Counted from the first letter of the stretch, positions 1-9,139 are shown. The stretch is DNA of 64,000 nt from DASWTL01 sp035575925 (GCA_035575925.1 DATLXK010000014.1:1-64000); one strand, 5' to 3'. A program made the numbers and translations. The notes: generated from the sequence alone by a model not told the origin.

Positions 1-138
1 TTAAGCGGAACTTCAGCAGCAAAAAACGCAAGAGGTACTTCTACTATAGGAATTGATTATAAAGTAAACCCGGGTTATTCTTATGCTCCGGCACAGGATT
101 ACGGTATGGTGATTACTTACACTATAAGCAACCTTTAA
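1..138 (+). CDS. C-terminal fragment of an unknown protein
   Basis: The frame is open from the first base to a TAA at 136-138 and gives 45 residues ending ITYTISNL. The visible part is rich in Gly, Ser, Thr and Tyr with alternating polar and hydrophobic residues, as at the end of a secreted beta-sandwich or beta-barrel protein. It shows no T9SS sorting signature and I do not recognise the family. A rho-independent terminator follows 30 bases later, so this is the true 3' end of a plus-strand gene whose body lies upstream of the window. Confidence 0.6.
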   Translation, partial: LSGTSAAKNARGTSTIGIDYKVNPGYSYAPAQDYGMVITYTISNL

Positions 139-168
139 AAATATATTTTTAGAACTTGGGTTACTCAG

Positions 169-194
169 AAGCCGGCTTTTAGCCGGTTTTTTTT
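169..194 (+). terminator. Rho-independent terminator
   Basis: A stem pairs CCGGC (172-176) with GCCGG (182-186) around a five-base loop and extends by one G-T and two A-T pairs. It runs into an uninterrupted T tract at 187-194. It ends transcription of the partial gene at the left edge. Confidence 0.8.
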
Positions 195-301
195 ATGCCG
201 AAAATTTTAAAAAAAATAATGTTAAATTGCATGTAATTAAACTTTATAATATCATCTGACGTATAATTAATATGCCACCGACCAAACAGTATATATTTGC
301 T

Positions 302-925
302 ATGAAACAAATAGTATTCTTATTGTTTTTTACTCTCTCTTCAATTATTGCTTGTGATAACAATAAGAAAGTAATTCTAACCAATGATACAATTCCCATT
401 ACCGGGCCTGGCACTTATGTGGCTAACAGTGATACTATACCTATAATTTTAGATTCTTCAAAGGTTATTACACCGGCTCCATCCATGCCGAGCGGAGAGC
501 GATTTATTAATACCGGCCGTACAACACCCGGAGAGCTTATTACCTATGCAAAAACATTAACCGGTATTCCTTATAAATATGGCTCTATAGATCCAAGAGT
601 CGGATTTGATTGCTCCGGATTTATAACCAATGTATTCAACCATTTTAATATTACTGTACCAAGACCCTCTGTAGATTATACAAATATAGACCGGCCTGTG
701 GATATTAGTGATGCAAAACAAGGGGATTTAATATTGTTTACTGGGACAGACAGCCTGATTCGTGAAGTGGGGCACATGGGAATAATTGTAACAGGAAGTG
801 ACGCAGGAATATCTTTTATTCATTCAACATCCGGTAAAGCCAATGGCGTTACTATTACACCTTTTAATAACTATTATCAGGGAAGATTTGTAAAAGTAAT
901 ACGTATATTTCCCCAGAATGAATGA
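302..925 (+). CDS. NlpC/P60 family cysteine peptidase, putative lipoprotein
   Basis: This 207-residue protein should cleave peptide stems of peptidoglycan. The ATG at 302 is preferred over the in-frame ATG at 272 because it places a lipoprotein signal at the N-terminus: a hydrophobic core, then SIIAC with Cys18 as the lipidated residue. A linker of about 55 residues follows. The NlpC/P60 domain covers the C-terminal 130 residues, with Cys104 in DCSGF, His158 in GHMGI and His174 in FIHSTSG as the catalytic triad. Anchoring in a membrane leaflet facing the periplasm is inferred from the lipobox. The gene stands alone, between a terminator upstream and a convergent remnant downstream. Confidence 0.88.
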   Translation: MKQIVFLLFFTLSSIIACDNNKKVILTNDTIPITGPGTYVANSDTIPIILDSSKVITPAPSMPSGERFINTGRTTPGELITYAKTLTGIPYKYGSIDPRVGFDCSGFITNVFNHFNITVPRPSVDYTNIDRPVDISDAKQGDLILFTGTDSLIREVGHMGIIVTGSDAGISFIHSTSGKANGVTITPFNNYYQGRFVKVIRIFPQNE

Positions 926-1048
926 TTAAATATCTTTAATCTCTTTTATAATTAATTCTGCTACGTCCTCAGCTGTTTGCAAAACCATCTCCCCGGGTGA
1001 ACCCTTATAAACTTTTCTAAATTTAACTGGTTTATTGTAACTATGCTT
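926..1048 (-). pseudogene. Possible remnant of a gene, C-terminal end only
   Basis: On the minus strand an open frame of 40 codons ends with TAA exactly next to the stop of the NlpC/P60 gene. The translation looks protein-like, with GSPGEMVLQTAEDVAELI followed by a Lys/Ile-rich helix to the end. It has no plausible start: a stop lies just upstream in frame and the only ATG leaves 20 residues. It sits downstream of the UbiD-type gene. It could be the decayed tail of a lost gene or chance. I do not recognise the family. Confidence 0.25.
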
Positions 1049-1077
1049 TTAAAGTATTAATTATTTATCCTGTATTA

Positions 1078-2907
1078 TCAAATTATCCCATACAGTGCTT
1101 TGCCCTTTTCACCTAAGCTGTCCACCCGTTGTTCAACTTCCGGATCTTTTGTTAGTACCGGAGCATGATGTGGTTTTATCCGGGCATCAATAATCATCGG
1201 GCCATAGCATCCCCAATGTTTATGTTCAGTAAAGCTATTTATACCATAAACATCATGTGATGGATTACTGCGGGTAAATGTCACCCAAATAAAATTCTCA
1301 ATGGTATGAGCTGTAAAAGCGGAGTCATCACATAACACCAATAACATTATCCCTTTTAATTCCTGGTTCTTCAAATGTTCATTCAGGCTATTTATTTCTC
1401 GTTCTGTGATTTCCTCTGAATGATATTCAGGGGCTTTAATGGCCAAAATACCCGGAATTACTATCCTGCATTCCACAAAAGTTGTGTGATGATTAAGACT
1501 TTGGGGGACTGCATTAGCAAGGTCTCTTTTTTTATCTCCCACAGCAGCAATAACTAATTTTGATCCCGAATTAATATCAGTACCACTATAATCAAGCGTA
1601 TCAATAGTTGTTCTGGTATGAAAATGCAAGTCGCGGGTAAAATCCACACGTTCAAGAACATGGGTCAAAAATTTTCCAATATCATGTGTAATTAATTGTG
1701 AATCATCCTCTTTTGCAGAAATAAATAAATATTTAGCCAGGCTTAATTGATTTTTACCCAGAATATGATTGGCAATAGTTAATAATTCCTGGGGCTTCTT
1801 TTCTTTTAAATAAGGTGTATACCGTTCACTTCCAATGGCAAATAACAATGGATGTACACCAGCTGCATCCACTGCGTTTATCTCATGTAACCCCGGTATT
1901 TCCAACGGTATTGCTGCTCCGGTTATTTCATGTATCAATGCACCGAAACTAGTATCTTCCTGGGGAGGGCGGCCCACTACAGTAAACGACCATATAGCAT
2001 CAGGCCGATGGTATACCCGGTGCACTTTTAATAAAGGGAATTCATGCGTAAGGCTATAGTAGCCTAAATGGTCTCCAAAGGGGCCTTCAGGTTTATTTTG
2101 TTGAGGATAAACAGTGCCTGTAATTACAAAATCCGCGTCTGATGAAATACAAAATCCTTCATCATCATAAAAATATCTGAAACGCCGGTTTCCTAAAGCA
2201 CCTGCAAAAGTTAGTTCTGACAGGCCTTCAGGCAATGGCATAACCGCTGCTAAAGCATGAGATGGCGGACCTCCAATAAATATGCTGACTTTTAAAGGCT
2301 GACCTTTCGCATTTGCTTTGGTTTGATGAACACCGATACCGCGGTGAAGCTGATAATGAAGCCCGGCTTCTTCATTACGAATGTAATCGTTACCGGCAAG
2401 CTGAATACGGTACATTCCTACGTTTGCATTCATAACCCCCGGTTTATTAATATCTTCTGTATAAACCTGAGGCATGGTTACAAAAGGACCTCCGTCCATA
2501 GGCCAGTTAACAATTTGGGGAAGCTCACTGATTGTGATTCTGCTAAATGGGCTTGGAGAAGTTTTTAATGGAAGTGCTGACCATGCAGTTGCCGATATAT
2601 TCAGATACTTTAAAGGGTTACGCAACACTTTCAAAGGGTCTGATTTAAGATCGACCAGTGTTTTGATATTATCTAAAGTGTCCCTGAAAAGAAATCTGGA
2701 ACGTTGCAACGTACCGAACAGGTTGGAAACTGCAGAAAACTTACTTCCTTTTATATTTTCGAATAAAATCGCTGGCCCCTGCTTTTCAAAAACCCGTAAA
2801 TGAATGGCGGCCATCTCCAGGTACGGATCCACCTCCTCCTTTATTCGTATTAAATGACCATTTTTTTCAAGGTCATTTACACAGTCATTTAGGCTTTTAT
2901 ACCCCAT
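1078..2907 (-). CDS. UbiD family decarboxylase (possible menaquinone-pathway type)
   Basis: This 609-residue protein belongs to the UbiD decarboxylases, which use prenylated FMN to decarboxylate aromatic or unsaturated acids. The cofactor and active-site region is recognisable: Arg167 in MYRIQ, and PEGPFGDHLGYY with Glu274 and Asp279 at the positions of the conserved acidic pair. The Asp-His form (GPFGDH) resembles the menaquinone-pathway branch more than the Glu form of E. coli UbiD. Removal of a carboxyl group from a prenylated naphthoate is therefore a reasonable role, supported by a UbiA-type prenyltransferase at 37.1 kb and ubiE at 29.7 kb. No UbiX-type flavin prenyltransferase is visible. 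It is the last gene of a minus-strand run with the dCMP deaminase. Family certain, substrate inferred. Confidence 0.9.
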   Translation of the reverse strand: MGYKSLNDCVNDLEKNGHLIRIKEEVDPYLEMAAIHLRVFEKQGPAILFENIKGSKFSAVSNLFGTLQRSRFLFRDTLDNIKTLVDLKSDPLKVLRNPLKYLNISATAWSALPLKTSPSPFSRITISELPQIVNWPMDGGPFVTMPQVYTEDINKPGVMNANVGMYRIQLAGNDYIRNEEAGLHYQLHRGIGVHQTKANAKGQPLKVSIFIGGPPSHALAAVMPLPEGLSELTFAGALGNRRFRYFYDDEGFCISSDADFVITGTVYPQQNKPEGPFGDHLGYYSLTHEFPLLKVHRVYHRPDAIWSFTVVGRPPQEDTSFGALIHEITGAAIPLEIPGLHEINAVDAAGVHPLLFAIGSERYTPYLKEKKPQELLTIANHILGKNQLSLAKYLFISAKEDDSQLITHDIGKFLTHVLERVDFTRDLHFHTRTTIDTLDYSGTDINSGSKLVIAAVGDKKRDLANAVPQSLNHHTTFVECRIVIPGILAIKAPEYHSEEITEREINSLNEHLKNQELKGIMLLVLCDDSAFTAHTIENFIWVTFTRSNPSHDVYGINSFTEHKHWGCYGPMIIDARIKPHHAPVLTKDPEVEQRVDSLGEKGKALYGII

Positions 2908-2934
2908 AATTAGTAGGTTATAAAACAGTTAAAG

Positions 2935-3156
2935 TTAAAATTCGGAAGCCAAAATCGAAGTAATTTGTTTTTGAAGCTCATCTAAATCTTGAGTGGCATA
3001 ATATATCCTTTCCATTTTTATTCCATGGTACCCGTAAATTATATAATTTCTGAATGAACACGGAATATGCCAGGGATATGGATGTTTTTCTAAAATGTTA
3101 TGATCAACAGACCGGATGATCCATTTGACATTTTTTATTTTGACTATTCTTGTCAA
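2935..3156 (-). CDS. Small hypothetical protein
   Basis: A 73-codon frame fills the gap between the dCMP deaminase (34 bases upstream) and the UbiD-type gene (27 bases downstream), which suits operon membership. The only start that keeps the full length is TTG at 3156; a stop lies three codons further upstream. The product is basic and aromatic-rich (HPYPWHIPCSFRNYIIYGYHG) with an amphipathic C-terminal helix, and has no signal peptide or membrane span. I do not recognise it. The TTG start and short length keep confidence low. Confidence 0.4.
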   Translation of the reverse strand: MTRIVKIKNVKWIIRSVDHNILEKHPYPWHIPCSFRNYIIYGYHGIKMERIYYATQDLDELQKQITSILASEF

Positions 3157-3190
3157 AGATCGTCATAATATTAGTATTTTGATATCGCTA

Positions 3191-3649
3191 TCAAAAAGAG
3201 CTAAACTTGTTTGCAACAACTCCAAACCGGTTTAAAAAATCAACACCCTCGTCAATAGATAATCCTTTGTACTCAGCGTAAGAATTTTTAAAATACACTC
3301 TCTTTATACCGGAGGAGAATATCAGTCGGGCACAGGACAGACATGGAGATAAAGTAACGTACAAAGTAGAACCCTCAAGAGCAGCACCGTTTTTAGTAGC
3401 ATACAGAATGGCATTCTCTTCGGCATGCAAAGCAAGTGAGCAGCTATTGCGTGAATCACGCGGGCAACCTAATTCCGGCCATTCTTCATCGCAATTATGA
3501 GTTCCTGCTGGCGGGCCATTATACCCGATAGAAATAATACGGGTATCTTTAGTTAAAACAGCACCGACCTGTGCCTTCACGCAATGAGAGCGCTGAGCCA
3601 GGTCGGTAGCCAAATTCATAAAAATTTTATCGAACCCCGGTTTTTCCAA
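3191..3649 (-). CDS. Deoxycytidylate deaminase family protein
   Basis: This 152-residue zinc enzyme should deaminate dCMP to dUMP, feeding thymidylate synthesis. The zinc motifs are HAE (His75, Glu77, catalytic Glu) and PCLSC (Cys103, Cys106), and length matches dCMP deaminases. The start is TTG at 3649, chosen because the conserved N-terminus (KPGFDKIFMNLATDLAQRSHC-like) precedes the first internal ATG at 3619. The gene begins inside the last codons of the MFS transporter gene, an overlap of 23 bases, so the two are probably translationally coupled. ComEB-like deaminases share the fold, but no competence genes are nearby. Confidence 0.88.
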   Translation of the reverse strand: MEKPGFDKIFMNLATDLAQRSHCVKAQVGAVLTKDTRIISIGYNGPPAGTHNCDEEWPELGCPRDSRNSCSLALHAEENAILYATKNGAALEGSTLYVTLSPCLSCARLIFSSGIKRVYFKNSYAEYKGLSIDEGVDFLNRFGVVANKFSSF

Positions 3650-4919
3650 CTCTATAGCCCCATATGGAGTAATATAAAATATAAATATAGCACGGCACCA
3701 TAGCTACCATAAACGCAAGGTTATTAGCTACCTGCAGATGATCTTTCAGGTAAGCATAGAGCAACGGTAACAATGCACCACCCGCAATACCCATAACCAA
3801 TAGAGCTGAAGCAGTTTTCGTGAACCTACCCAAACCATTAATCCCCAGTGGAAATATGGCAGGCCACATCGGGGCATTTGCCAAACCTAGTAATGCAATG
3901 CAGGTAACAGCAGTATATCCTGTTGTAAAGTAAGCTCCTAACGATAGTACAATGCCAAGAATAGCAGCATATTTCAGGCTATTTTGCTGACTGATATATT
4001 TCGGAATGGCGAGTATACCTATAACATATCCTACAAGCATAGAAACCAATGTAAATGAAGTAAAATATTTTGTGGTATCCAGACTCATTCCCAACTCTTT
4101 ACCGTAAGTACCAATTACATCACCGGCCATTACTTCAACTCCCACATACATAAATATGCACAGTGCACCAAGCCACATATGCGGAAATTGAAAAATACTC
4201 GTTTTGCCTGAACCACCTTTGCTATCAATTACATCTTCCCCCTCTTCAATCTCAGGTAATGAAGAACGTTTAATCATAAAAGCAAGACCCAGCAGTATTA
4301 CAGTTATAATTATATATGGAGTAATAACCCGGGAAGCCAAACTATCCAATAATTGGTCGCGTTCGGCACCCGAAGTAACAACTTTAAGTTTTTCCTGCAC
4401 TTCTGTGGCATTACTTAGAACAATTGCACCTAACACAAGCGGACTTAAAGCGCCCGCAATTTTGTTGCAAATTCCCATGATACTAATACGCTGGGCGGCA
4501 CTTTCAATAGGCCCAATAATACTGATATACGGATTGGATGCAGTTTGCAGAAGCGATAATCCCATACCCTGTATAAAAAGCCCGGTAAGAAATAAGCCAA
4601 ACATACGCGTATTGGCTGCGGGAATAAAAATAATAGACCCAACGGCCATTACCAACAGGCCTAATGCCATCCCATTTTTATAGCCCGTGCTCTTTAGAAT
4701 AATTGAAGAAGGAATGGCTAGAAAAAAATAAGCCATGTAAAATGCAAAGGTTACAAATAACGCCTGCACATCAGTTTCCAGGTTACATGCTATTTTTAAA
4801 AATGGTATTAGTGTTCCGTTTAACCAGGTAACAAAACCAAATACAAAAAATAGTATTCCTATTATAGTAAGTTGATATAGATAACTACTTTTTTTTGTTT
4901 CAAGATTATTGTTTTGCAT
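3627..4919 (-). CDS. Sugar MFS transporter, FucP/GluP-like
   Basis: This 430-residue inner-membrane protein has about twelve hydrophobic segments and the look of the fucose/glucose-galactose:H+ symporter (FHS) family. Family-like features are FGFVTWLNGTLIPFLK in the first span, LLQTASNPYIS in the fourth-fifth region, and ANAPMWPAIFPL in the C-terminal half. The cytoplasmic loop near residues 215-245 is acidic and Gly/Ser-rich. Uptake of a hexose by proton symport is the likely role; the sugar cannot be read from sequence. It is the first gene of the minus-strand run with the dCMP deaminase, which has no obvious metabolic link to it. Confidence 0.88.
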   Translation of the reverse strand: MQNNNLETKKSSYLYQLTIIGILFFVFGFVTWLNGTLIPFLKIACNLETDVQALFVTFAFYMAYFFLAIPSSIILKSTGYKNGMALGLLVMAVGSIIFIPAANTRMFGLFLTGLFIQGMGLSLLQTASNPYISIIGPIESAAQRISIMGICNKIAGALSPLVLGAIVLSNATEVQEKLKVVTSGAERDQLLDSLASRVITPYIIITVILLGLAFMIKRSSLPEIEEGEDVIDSKGGSGKTSIFQFPHMWLGALCIFMYVGVEVMAGDVIGTYGKELGMSLDTTKYFTSFTLVSMLVGYVIGILAIPKYISQQNSLKYAAILGIVLSLGAYFTTGYTAVTCIALLGLANAPMWPAIFPLGINGLGRFTKTASALLVMGIAGGALLPLLYAYLKDHLQVANNLAFMVAMVPCYIYILYYSIWGYRVGKTGVR

Positions 4920-5083
4920 AAATTTTTAATTTTCGGGTCAGTTAGTTAACAAAACTCTAACATAATTTAATTTTTCCGAAGATTAAACTTTTATGCATTT
5001 TTATTGCGGCAGCTGCAAAAAGGTTTAAATAGTTAACCTTTAAAATTGCATATTCGCATTTACCTAATGAAAAAATACTATTA

Positions 5084-5713
5084 ATGGTAGAAACAATAAT
5101 ATCAGGAATTGGGTTAGGGATAGTTTTATCATTTTTAACAGGTCCTGTATTTTTTGCTCTGATTAAAACCAGTATAGAAAAAGGGTTTTATGCCGGCATA
5201 TCATTAGCTGTTGGTGTAATGCTTGCTGATATCATATTTATCGGTTTAACGGTTTACGGATCATCGTTTGTAGCGTTAGAAACCAAGTATCGAATGCAAT
5301 TCGGACTTGCGGGCAGTGCTGTGCTATTATCCATAGGGATTTATTACCTGATAAAAAAGGTTAAGATAAGCTATGAGACCACCACTTCTAAGAGACGTAA
5401 TACGGGCTATTTTCTGAAGGGCTTTTTCATGTGTCTACTGAATCCGTCAGTAATGATTTATTGGCTTAGCGTTACCGGCGGAGTAATTTCTGTTGCCGGA
5501 GAATTTGAGCCTGCAGAGATTATTCCGTTTTTCAGTGCCATATTAATCACACAGTTTAGTATGGATGTAATGAAAGCTCATTATGCTAACAAGCTTAGAT
5601 ATAGAATTAAAGAGAAAACGATTACCCTGCTTAACAGAATTGCTGGAAGCCTTATTATTATTTTCGCCCTGCGGATAATTTACAGCCTGTTTTTTATGAA
5701 TTCTCTTTATTAA
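5084..5713 (+). CDS. LysE/RhtB family transporter
   Basis: This 209-residue protein has five to six hydrophobic spans and the N-terminal GxxLSFLTGPVFFALI signature of the LysE/RhtB exporters, followed by GISLAVGVMLAD. These proteins export amino acids such as lysine, threonine or homoserine. The conserved NPSVMIYWL segment lies in the middle span. It is divergent from the sugar transporter across a 164-base intergenic region and ends 16 bases from the convergent PurF-like gene. The substrate is not predictable. Confidence 0.85.
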   Translation: MVETIISGIGLGIVLSFLTGPVFFALIKTSIEKGFYAGISLAVGVMLADIIFIGLTVYGSSFVALETKYRMQFGLAGSAVLLSIGIYYLIKKVKISYETTTSKRRNTGYFLKGFFMCLLNPSVMIYWLSVTGGVISVAGEFEPAEIIPFFSAILITQFSMDVMKAHYANKLRYRIKEKTITLLNRIAGSLIIIFALRIIYSLFFMNSLY

Positions 5714-5729
5714 AACAGTCAATCATAGC

Positions 5730-7631
5730 CTAATAGGCTCTCTGATTTTTCCCCTCCATCCAATTCATAAAAGCCTTATTTACAACTTTGTTACCGCCCG
5801 GTGTAGGATAATCTCCAGAAAAATACCAGTCTCCAAGGTTATCCGGGCAAGCATGATGAAGGTTTTCCAGCGTTTGGTAAATAACCTGTACTTCGGCTTT
5901 CACTTCTTTTGGGGTAATTATCTGTGCAATACGATCTGAGATCTGCTGGGCAGAAAATGGTGCATAAATAGCCTTAACGTGATTTAAAATATCTTCCTTA
6001 TTTCGGGTTATACTTGCTTGACAGTTCTTAAATACTTCGTGGATTATGGTTTCTTGTCCGGTTTCTTTAAGCAGGGAAACAGCTGCTTCAAATGCTACAA
6101 ATTCACCCATTCTGGACATGTCAATTCCATAACAATCAGGGTAACGGATTTGAGGAGCGGAGGATACAATAATTATTTTTTTGGGGCCGAGACGATCAAT
6201 AATTTTTAATATACTCTGTTTTAAGGTGGTTCCACGAACAATTGAGTCATCAAGTATTACTAATGTATCCTCCCCACGTTTAATTATACCGTATGTAGTA
6301 TCATATACGTGCGCAACCATTTCAGAGCGATCGGCATCCTGTGTTATAAATGTGCGAAGTTTAACATCTTTTATCGCTATTTTCTCTACACGGGGTGCCA
6401 TGTTGAGCATTTCTTCCAGCTCTTCGTCCGTTATTTTGTCCGAGCGTTTTAATAAAGTTTCTTTTTGTGTTAAATTTATATGTGTGTTTAATCCTTCAAC
6501 TAATCCATAAAAAGCAATCTCCGCAGTATTGGGAATATAAGAAAATACCGTATTCTTAAAATCATGATTTACAGCCCGAAGTATTTGAGGACAAAGCAAT
6601 TTCCCCAGCATCTTTCTTTCACGGTAAATAGAAGCATCGCTTCCGCGTGAAAAGTAGATCCGTTCAAAAGAACAGGACTTTTGCGTTTCCGGCTGCCTGA
6701 ATTCTTCTTCTGATATCGTTCCATCTTTTTTAACGATAAGAGCATGGCCGGGTTTTATTTCTTTTATCTCACCTATCGGGATATTAAATGCAGTCTGAAT
6801 AGCAGGACGTTCTGATGTGGCAATAACCACTTCATCATCATAATAATAAAATGCCGGACGTATTCCGGCCGGGTCACGCATAACAAAGCTATCTCCATGA
6901 CCCAAAATACCGGCTATAGTATAACCCCCGTCCCATGTTTTGGCAGAGCGCCGCAATATTCGTGCAATATCCACATGATCAGCTATTTTAAGACTTATTT
7001 CGGCATTGCTGTAACCTTCAGATTTAAACCGATCAAATAATTCCTGATTTTCAGTATCCAGAAAGTGACCTATTTTTTCCAGAACGGTTACTGTATCTGC
7101 TTTTTCTTTTGGATGCTGGCCTAATTCAAACAGTTGCTCAAGCAGCTCTTCTGTATTGGTCATATTGAAATTCCCGGCAATTACCAGGTTACGGCTCATC
7201 CAGTTATTCTGACGAAGAAAAGGATGGCAACTTTCAATACTATTCTTACCATGTGTACCATATCGCAGGTGACCCAGCAATACCTCGCCCGTAAAACTGA
7301 TATTATCTTTTAACCATTTGGTATCCTGTAAGAGCTCGGGTGAGCTCTTTTGAACCTCTGCAAATTTACGCTGCACGTATTCAAAAATTTCAGCTACAGC
7401 TGTAGAACCCATAGCCCTGTAACGGCTTATATAACGATTACCCGGTTTAACATTCAATTTTATATTAGCTATCCCTGCTCCATCCTGGCCCCGATTATGC
7501 TGCTTTTCCATAAGCAGATATAATTTATTAAGGCCATATAATGCGGTTCCGTATTTTTCCTGGTAATAAGATAAAGGTTTTAAAAGCCGGATTAGTGCGA
7601 TGCCACACTCATGTTTTATTTGATCACTCAT
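5730..7631 (-). CDS. Amidophosphoribosyltransferase-like class II glutamine amidotransferase
   Basis: This 633-residue protein has a class II glutaminase domain (ECGIALI, Cys9; RGQDGAG; HLRYGTHG) followed by a type I phosphoribosyltransferase domain with the PRPP loop ILDDSIVRGTT near residue 465. That is the architecture of PurF, which makes phosphoribosylamine from PRPP and glutamine. It is about 150 residues longer than typical PurF, with inserts and a C-terminal extension ending in YFSGDYPTPGGNKVVN. The catalytic Cys must be N-terminal in this class, so an eight-residue leader (MSDQIKHE) should be removed. Bacteroidota can carry a long form beside a standard PurF, so I withhold the symbol. 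It lies 56 bases downstream of amt but has its own promoter box. Confidence 0.85.
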   Translation of the reverse strand: MSDQIKHECGIALIRLLKPLSYYQEKYGTALYGLNKLYLLMEKQHNRGQDGAGIANIKLNVKPGNRYISRYRAMGSTAVAEIFEYVQRKFAEVQKSSPELLQDTKWLKDNISFTGEVLLGHLRYGTHGKNSIESCHPFLRQNNWMSRNLVIAGNFNMTNTEELLEQLFELGQHPKEKADTVTVLEKIGHFLDTENQELFDRFKSEGYSNAEISLKIADHVDIARILRRSAKTWDGGYTIAGILGHGDSFVMRDPAGIRPAFYYYDDEVVIATSERPAIQTAFNIPIGEIKEIKPGHALIVKKDGTISEEEFRQPETQKSCSFERIYFSRGSDASIYRERKMLGKLLCPQILRAVNHDFKNTVFSYIPNTAEIAFYGLVEGLNTHINLTQKETLLKRSDKITDEELEEMLNMAPRVEKIAIKDVKLRTFITQDADRSEMVAHVYDTTYGIIKRGEDTLVILDDSIVRGTTLKQSILKIIDRLGPKKIIIVSSAPQIRYPDCYGIDMSRMGEFVAFEAAVSLLKETGQETIIHEVFKNCQASITRNKEDILNHVKAIYAPFSAQQISDRIAQIITPKEVKAEVQVIYQTLENLHHACPDNLGDWYFSGDYPTPGGNKVVNKAFMNWMEGKNQRAY

Positions 7632-7647
7632 GGATGCTTATAAGCCG

Positions 7648-7655
7648 CAAAATTA
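7648..7655 (-). promoter_or_regulatory. -7 promoter box (TAATTTTG) of the PurF-like gene
   Basis: The minus strand reads TAATTTTG, a full match to the Bacteroidota -7 consensus TAnnTTTG, ending 16 bases before the ATG at 7631. No clear -33 TTG is seen at the usual distance. Confidence 0.45.
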
Positions 7656-7687
7656 CGCATTTCTAGCTGAAACATACCAGTATATTG

Positions 7688-9004
7688 TCAAAGCTTCTCA
7701 CCGTGCTGGCTTATGTCCAGACCTAAACGTTCATCCTCTTCACTCACCCTCAAGGGGGTAATCATGTCTGTAACTTTCAATAATGCCAAAGAGCCAAAAA
7801 AAGCAAAAACAGAAACACCAACTAAAGCTATAGATTGAATGAAAAAAAGCTTGAATTCACCAAAAACAAGTCCATTACCCGTTACATTTGCAGGATTTAT
7901 CGCTTGTGATGCAAACACGCCAGTAAGCAACATTCCAACCATTCCCCCCACACCATGGCATGGAAAAACATCCAGGGTATCGTCTATAGCTGTACGGGTA
8001 CGCCATTCAACAACCATATTACTGATAATGGATGATATCACACCTATAACCAGTGAATGAGGGATGGTAACAAAACCTGCTGCAGGCGTAATGGCTACCA
8101 AACCGACAACAGCTCCTATGCACGTTCCCATGGCAGATGGCTTTCGGCCTTTTGCTGCATCAAAAAATATCCATGACAATGCCCCTGCTGCTGATGCTGT
8201 CATGGTAGTAGCTAATGCAATAGCAGAAAGGTGGTTGGCACCGAATGCAGATCCGGCATTAAATCCAACCCACCCGAACCAGAGCAGTCCGGTACCCAGC
8301 ATTACATAAGTAATCCTTGCCGGAGAATGATTCGGCTCGCTACGCTTTTTCAAATAAAGCGCTGATGCAAGTGCTGCCCATCCGGCAGACATGTGAACCA
8401 CGGTGCCTCCAGCAAAATCCAATACACCAAATTTAGCCAGTAGACCATCCGGGTGCCAGGTTGCATGTGCAAGCGGAGCGTAGATCACAATAAAAAATAA
8501 ACAGATGAAAAGCACATAGGATATAAAACGGATACGTTCTGCAAAAGCCCCGGTAATAAGCGCTGGAGTGATAATAGCAAATTTCAACTGGTACATAGCA
8601 AATAAAACCAGTGGTATGGTAGGCGCAATTTTCCAGGGTTCTCCATCAATAACACCATTCATCATAAAGTATGTGCCGGGGTTACCTATTATGCCGCCCT
8701 GACTTTCTCCAAAAGCAAGACTAAAACCAAAAACAACCCAGAGTATCGTAATAATTGACATGCAAATAAAACTCTGCAGCATAGTAGAGATCACATTTTT
8801 CTTGTTAACCATTCCCCCATAAAAAAAAGCCAGACCGGGAGTCATAATTAGTACGAGTGCTGTAGCTGTCAGCATCCAGGCAGTGTCGGTTAAGCTTATA
8901 TTGGATTGATCAGCCGGTTTACCCGGAACACTTGGAAACAAAAAACCTAAAAAAAGAATAATTATTAAAAATACAAATGGAAACTTAGATAGATTTTTAG
9001 CCAT
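7688..9004 (-). CDS. amt: Ammonium transporter
   Basis: This 438-residue Amt/MEP/Rh protein conducts ammonium across the inner membrane. The N-terminal hydrophobic segment ending SVPGKPADQ is probably a cleaved signal peptide, as in E. coli AmtB, and eleven spans follow. The twin pore histidines are His204 (TVVHMSAG) and His350 (FPCHGVGG). GAFAERIRF and GFNAGSAFGANH are strongly conserved. The cytoplasmic tail (EEDERLGLDISQHGE) is the segment that PII proteins contact, yet no glnK/glnB gene adjoins. A -7 box lies 26 bases upstream. The PurF-like amidotransferase downstream makes a nitrogen-assimilation theme possible. Confidence 0.95.
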   Translation of the reverse strand: MAKNLSKFPFVFLIIILFLGFLFPSVPGKPADQSNISLTDTAWMLTATALVLIMTPGLAFFYGGMVNKKNVISTMLQSFICMSIITILWVVFGFSLAFGESQGGIIGNPGTYFMMNGVIDGEPWKIAPTIPLVLFAMYQLKFAIITPALITGAFAERIRFISYVLFICLFFIVIYAPLAHATWHPDGLLAKFGVLDFAGGTVVHMSAGWAALASALYLKKRSEPNHSPARITYVMLGTGLLWFGWVGFNAGSAFGANHLSAIALATTMTASAAGALSWIFFDAAKGRKPSAMGTCIGAVVGLVAITPAAGFVTIPHSLVIGVISSIISNMVVEWRTRTAIDDTLDVFPCHGVGGMVGMLLTGVFASQAINPANVTGNGLVFGEFKLFFIQSIALVGVSVFAFFGSLALLKVTDMITPLRVSEEDERLGLDISQHGEKL

Positions 9005-9030
9005 ACAAGGGTTTTTTACTCTTTATATCG

Positions 9031-9038
9031 CAAATATA
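9031..9038 (-). promoter_or_regulatory. -7 promoter box (TATATTTG) of amt
   Basis: The minus strand carries TATATTTG, a full TAnnTTTG match, ending 26 bases upstream of the amt ATG. This separates amt from the nuo operon upstream, as does the 135-base gap after nuoN. Confidence 0.5.
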
Positions 9039-9139
9039 TCCTAATTTAGGCAGGAAATTGCCGTTTTACTATTAAATTATTATATAAAGCTTCGAATATC
9101 TTATAAATAATTGAATCAAAGCATTTAAATATGTATATT

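Noticed and set aside
4204..4683. A 159-codon plus-strand frame opposite the sugar transporter
   Set aside because: It is the antisense shadow of hydrophobic codons in a clear MFS gene and shows no start signal or family.
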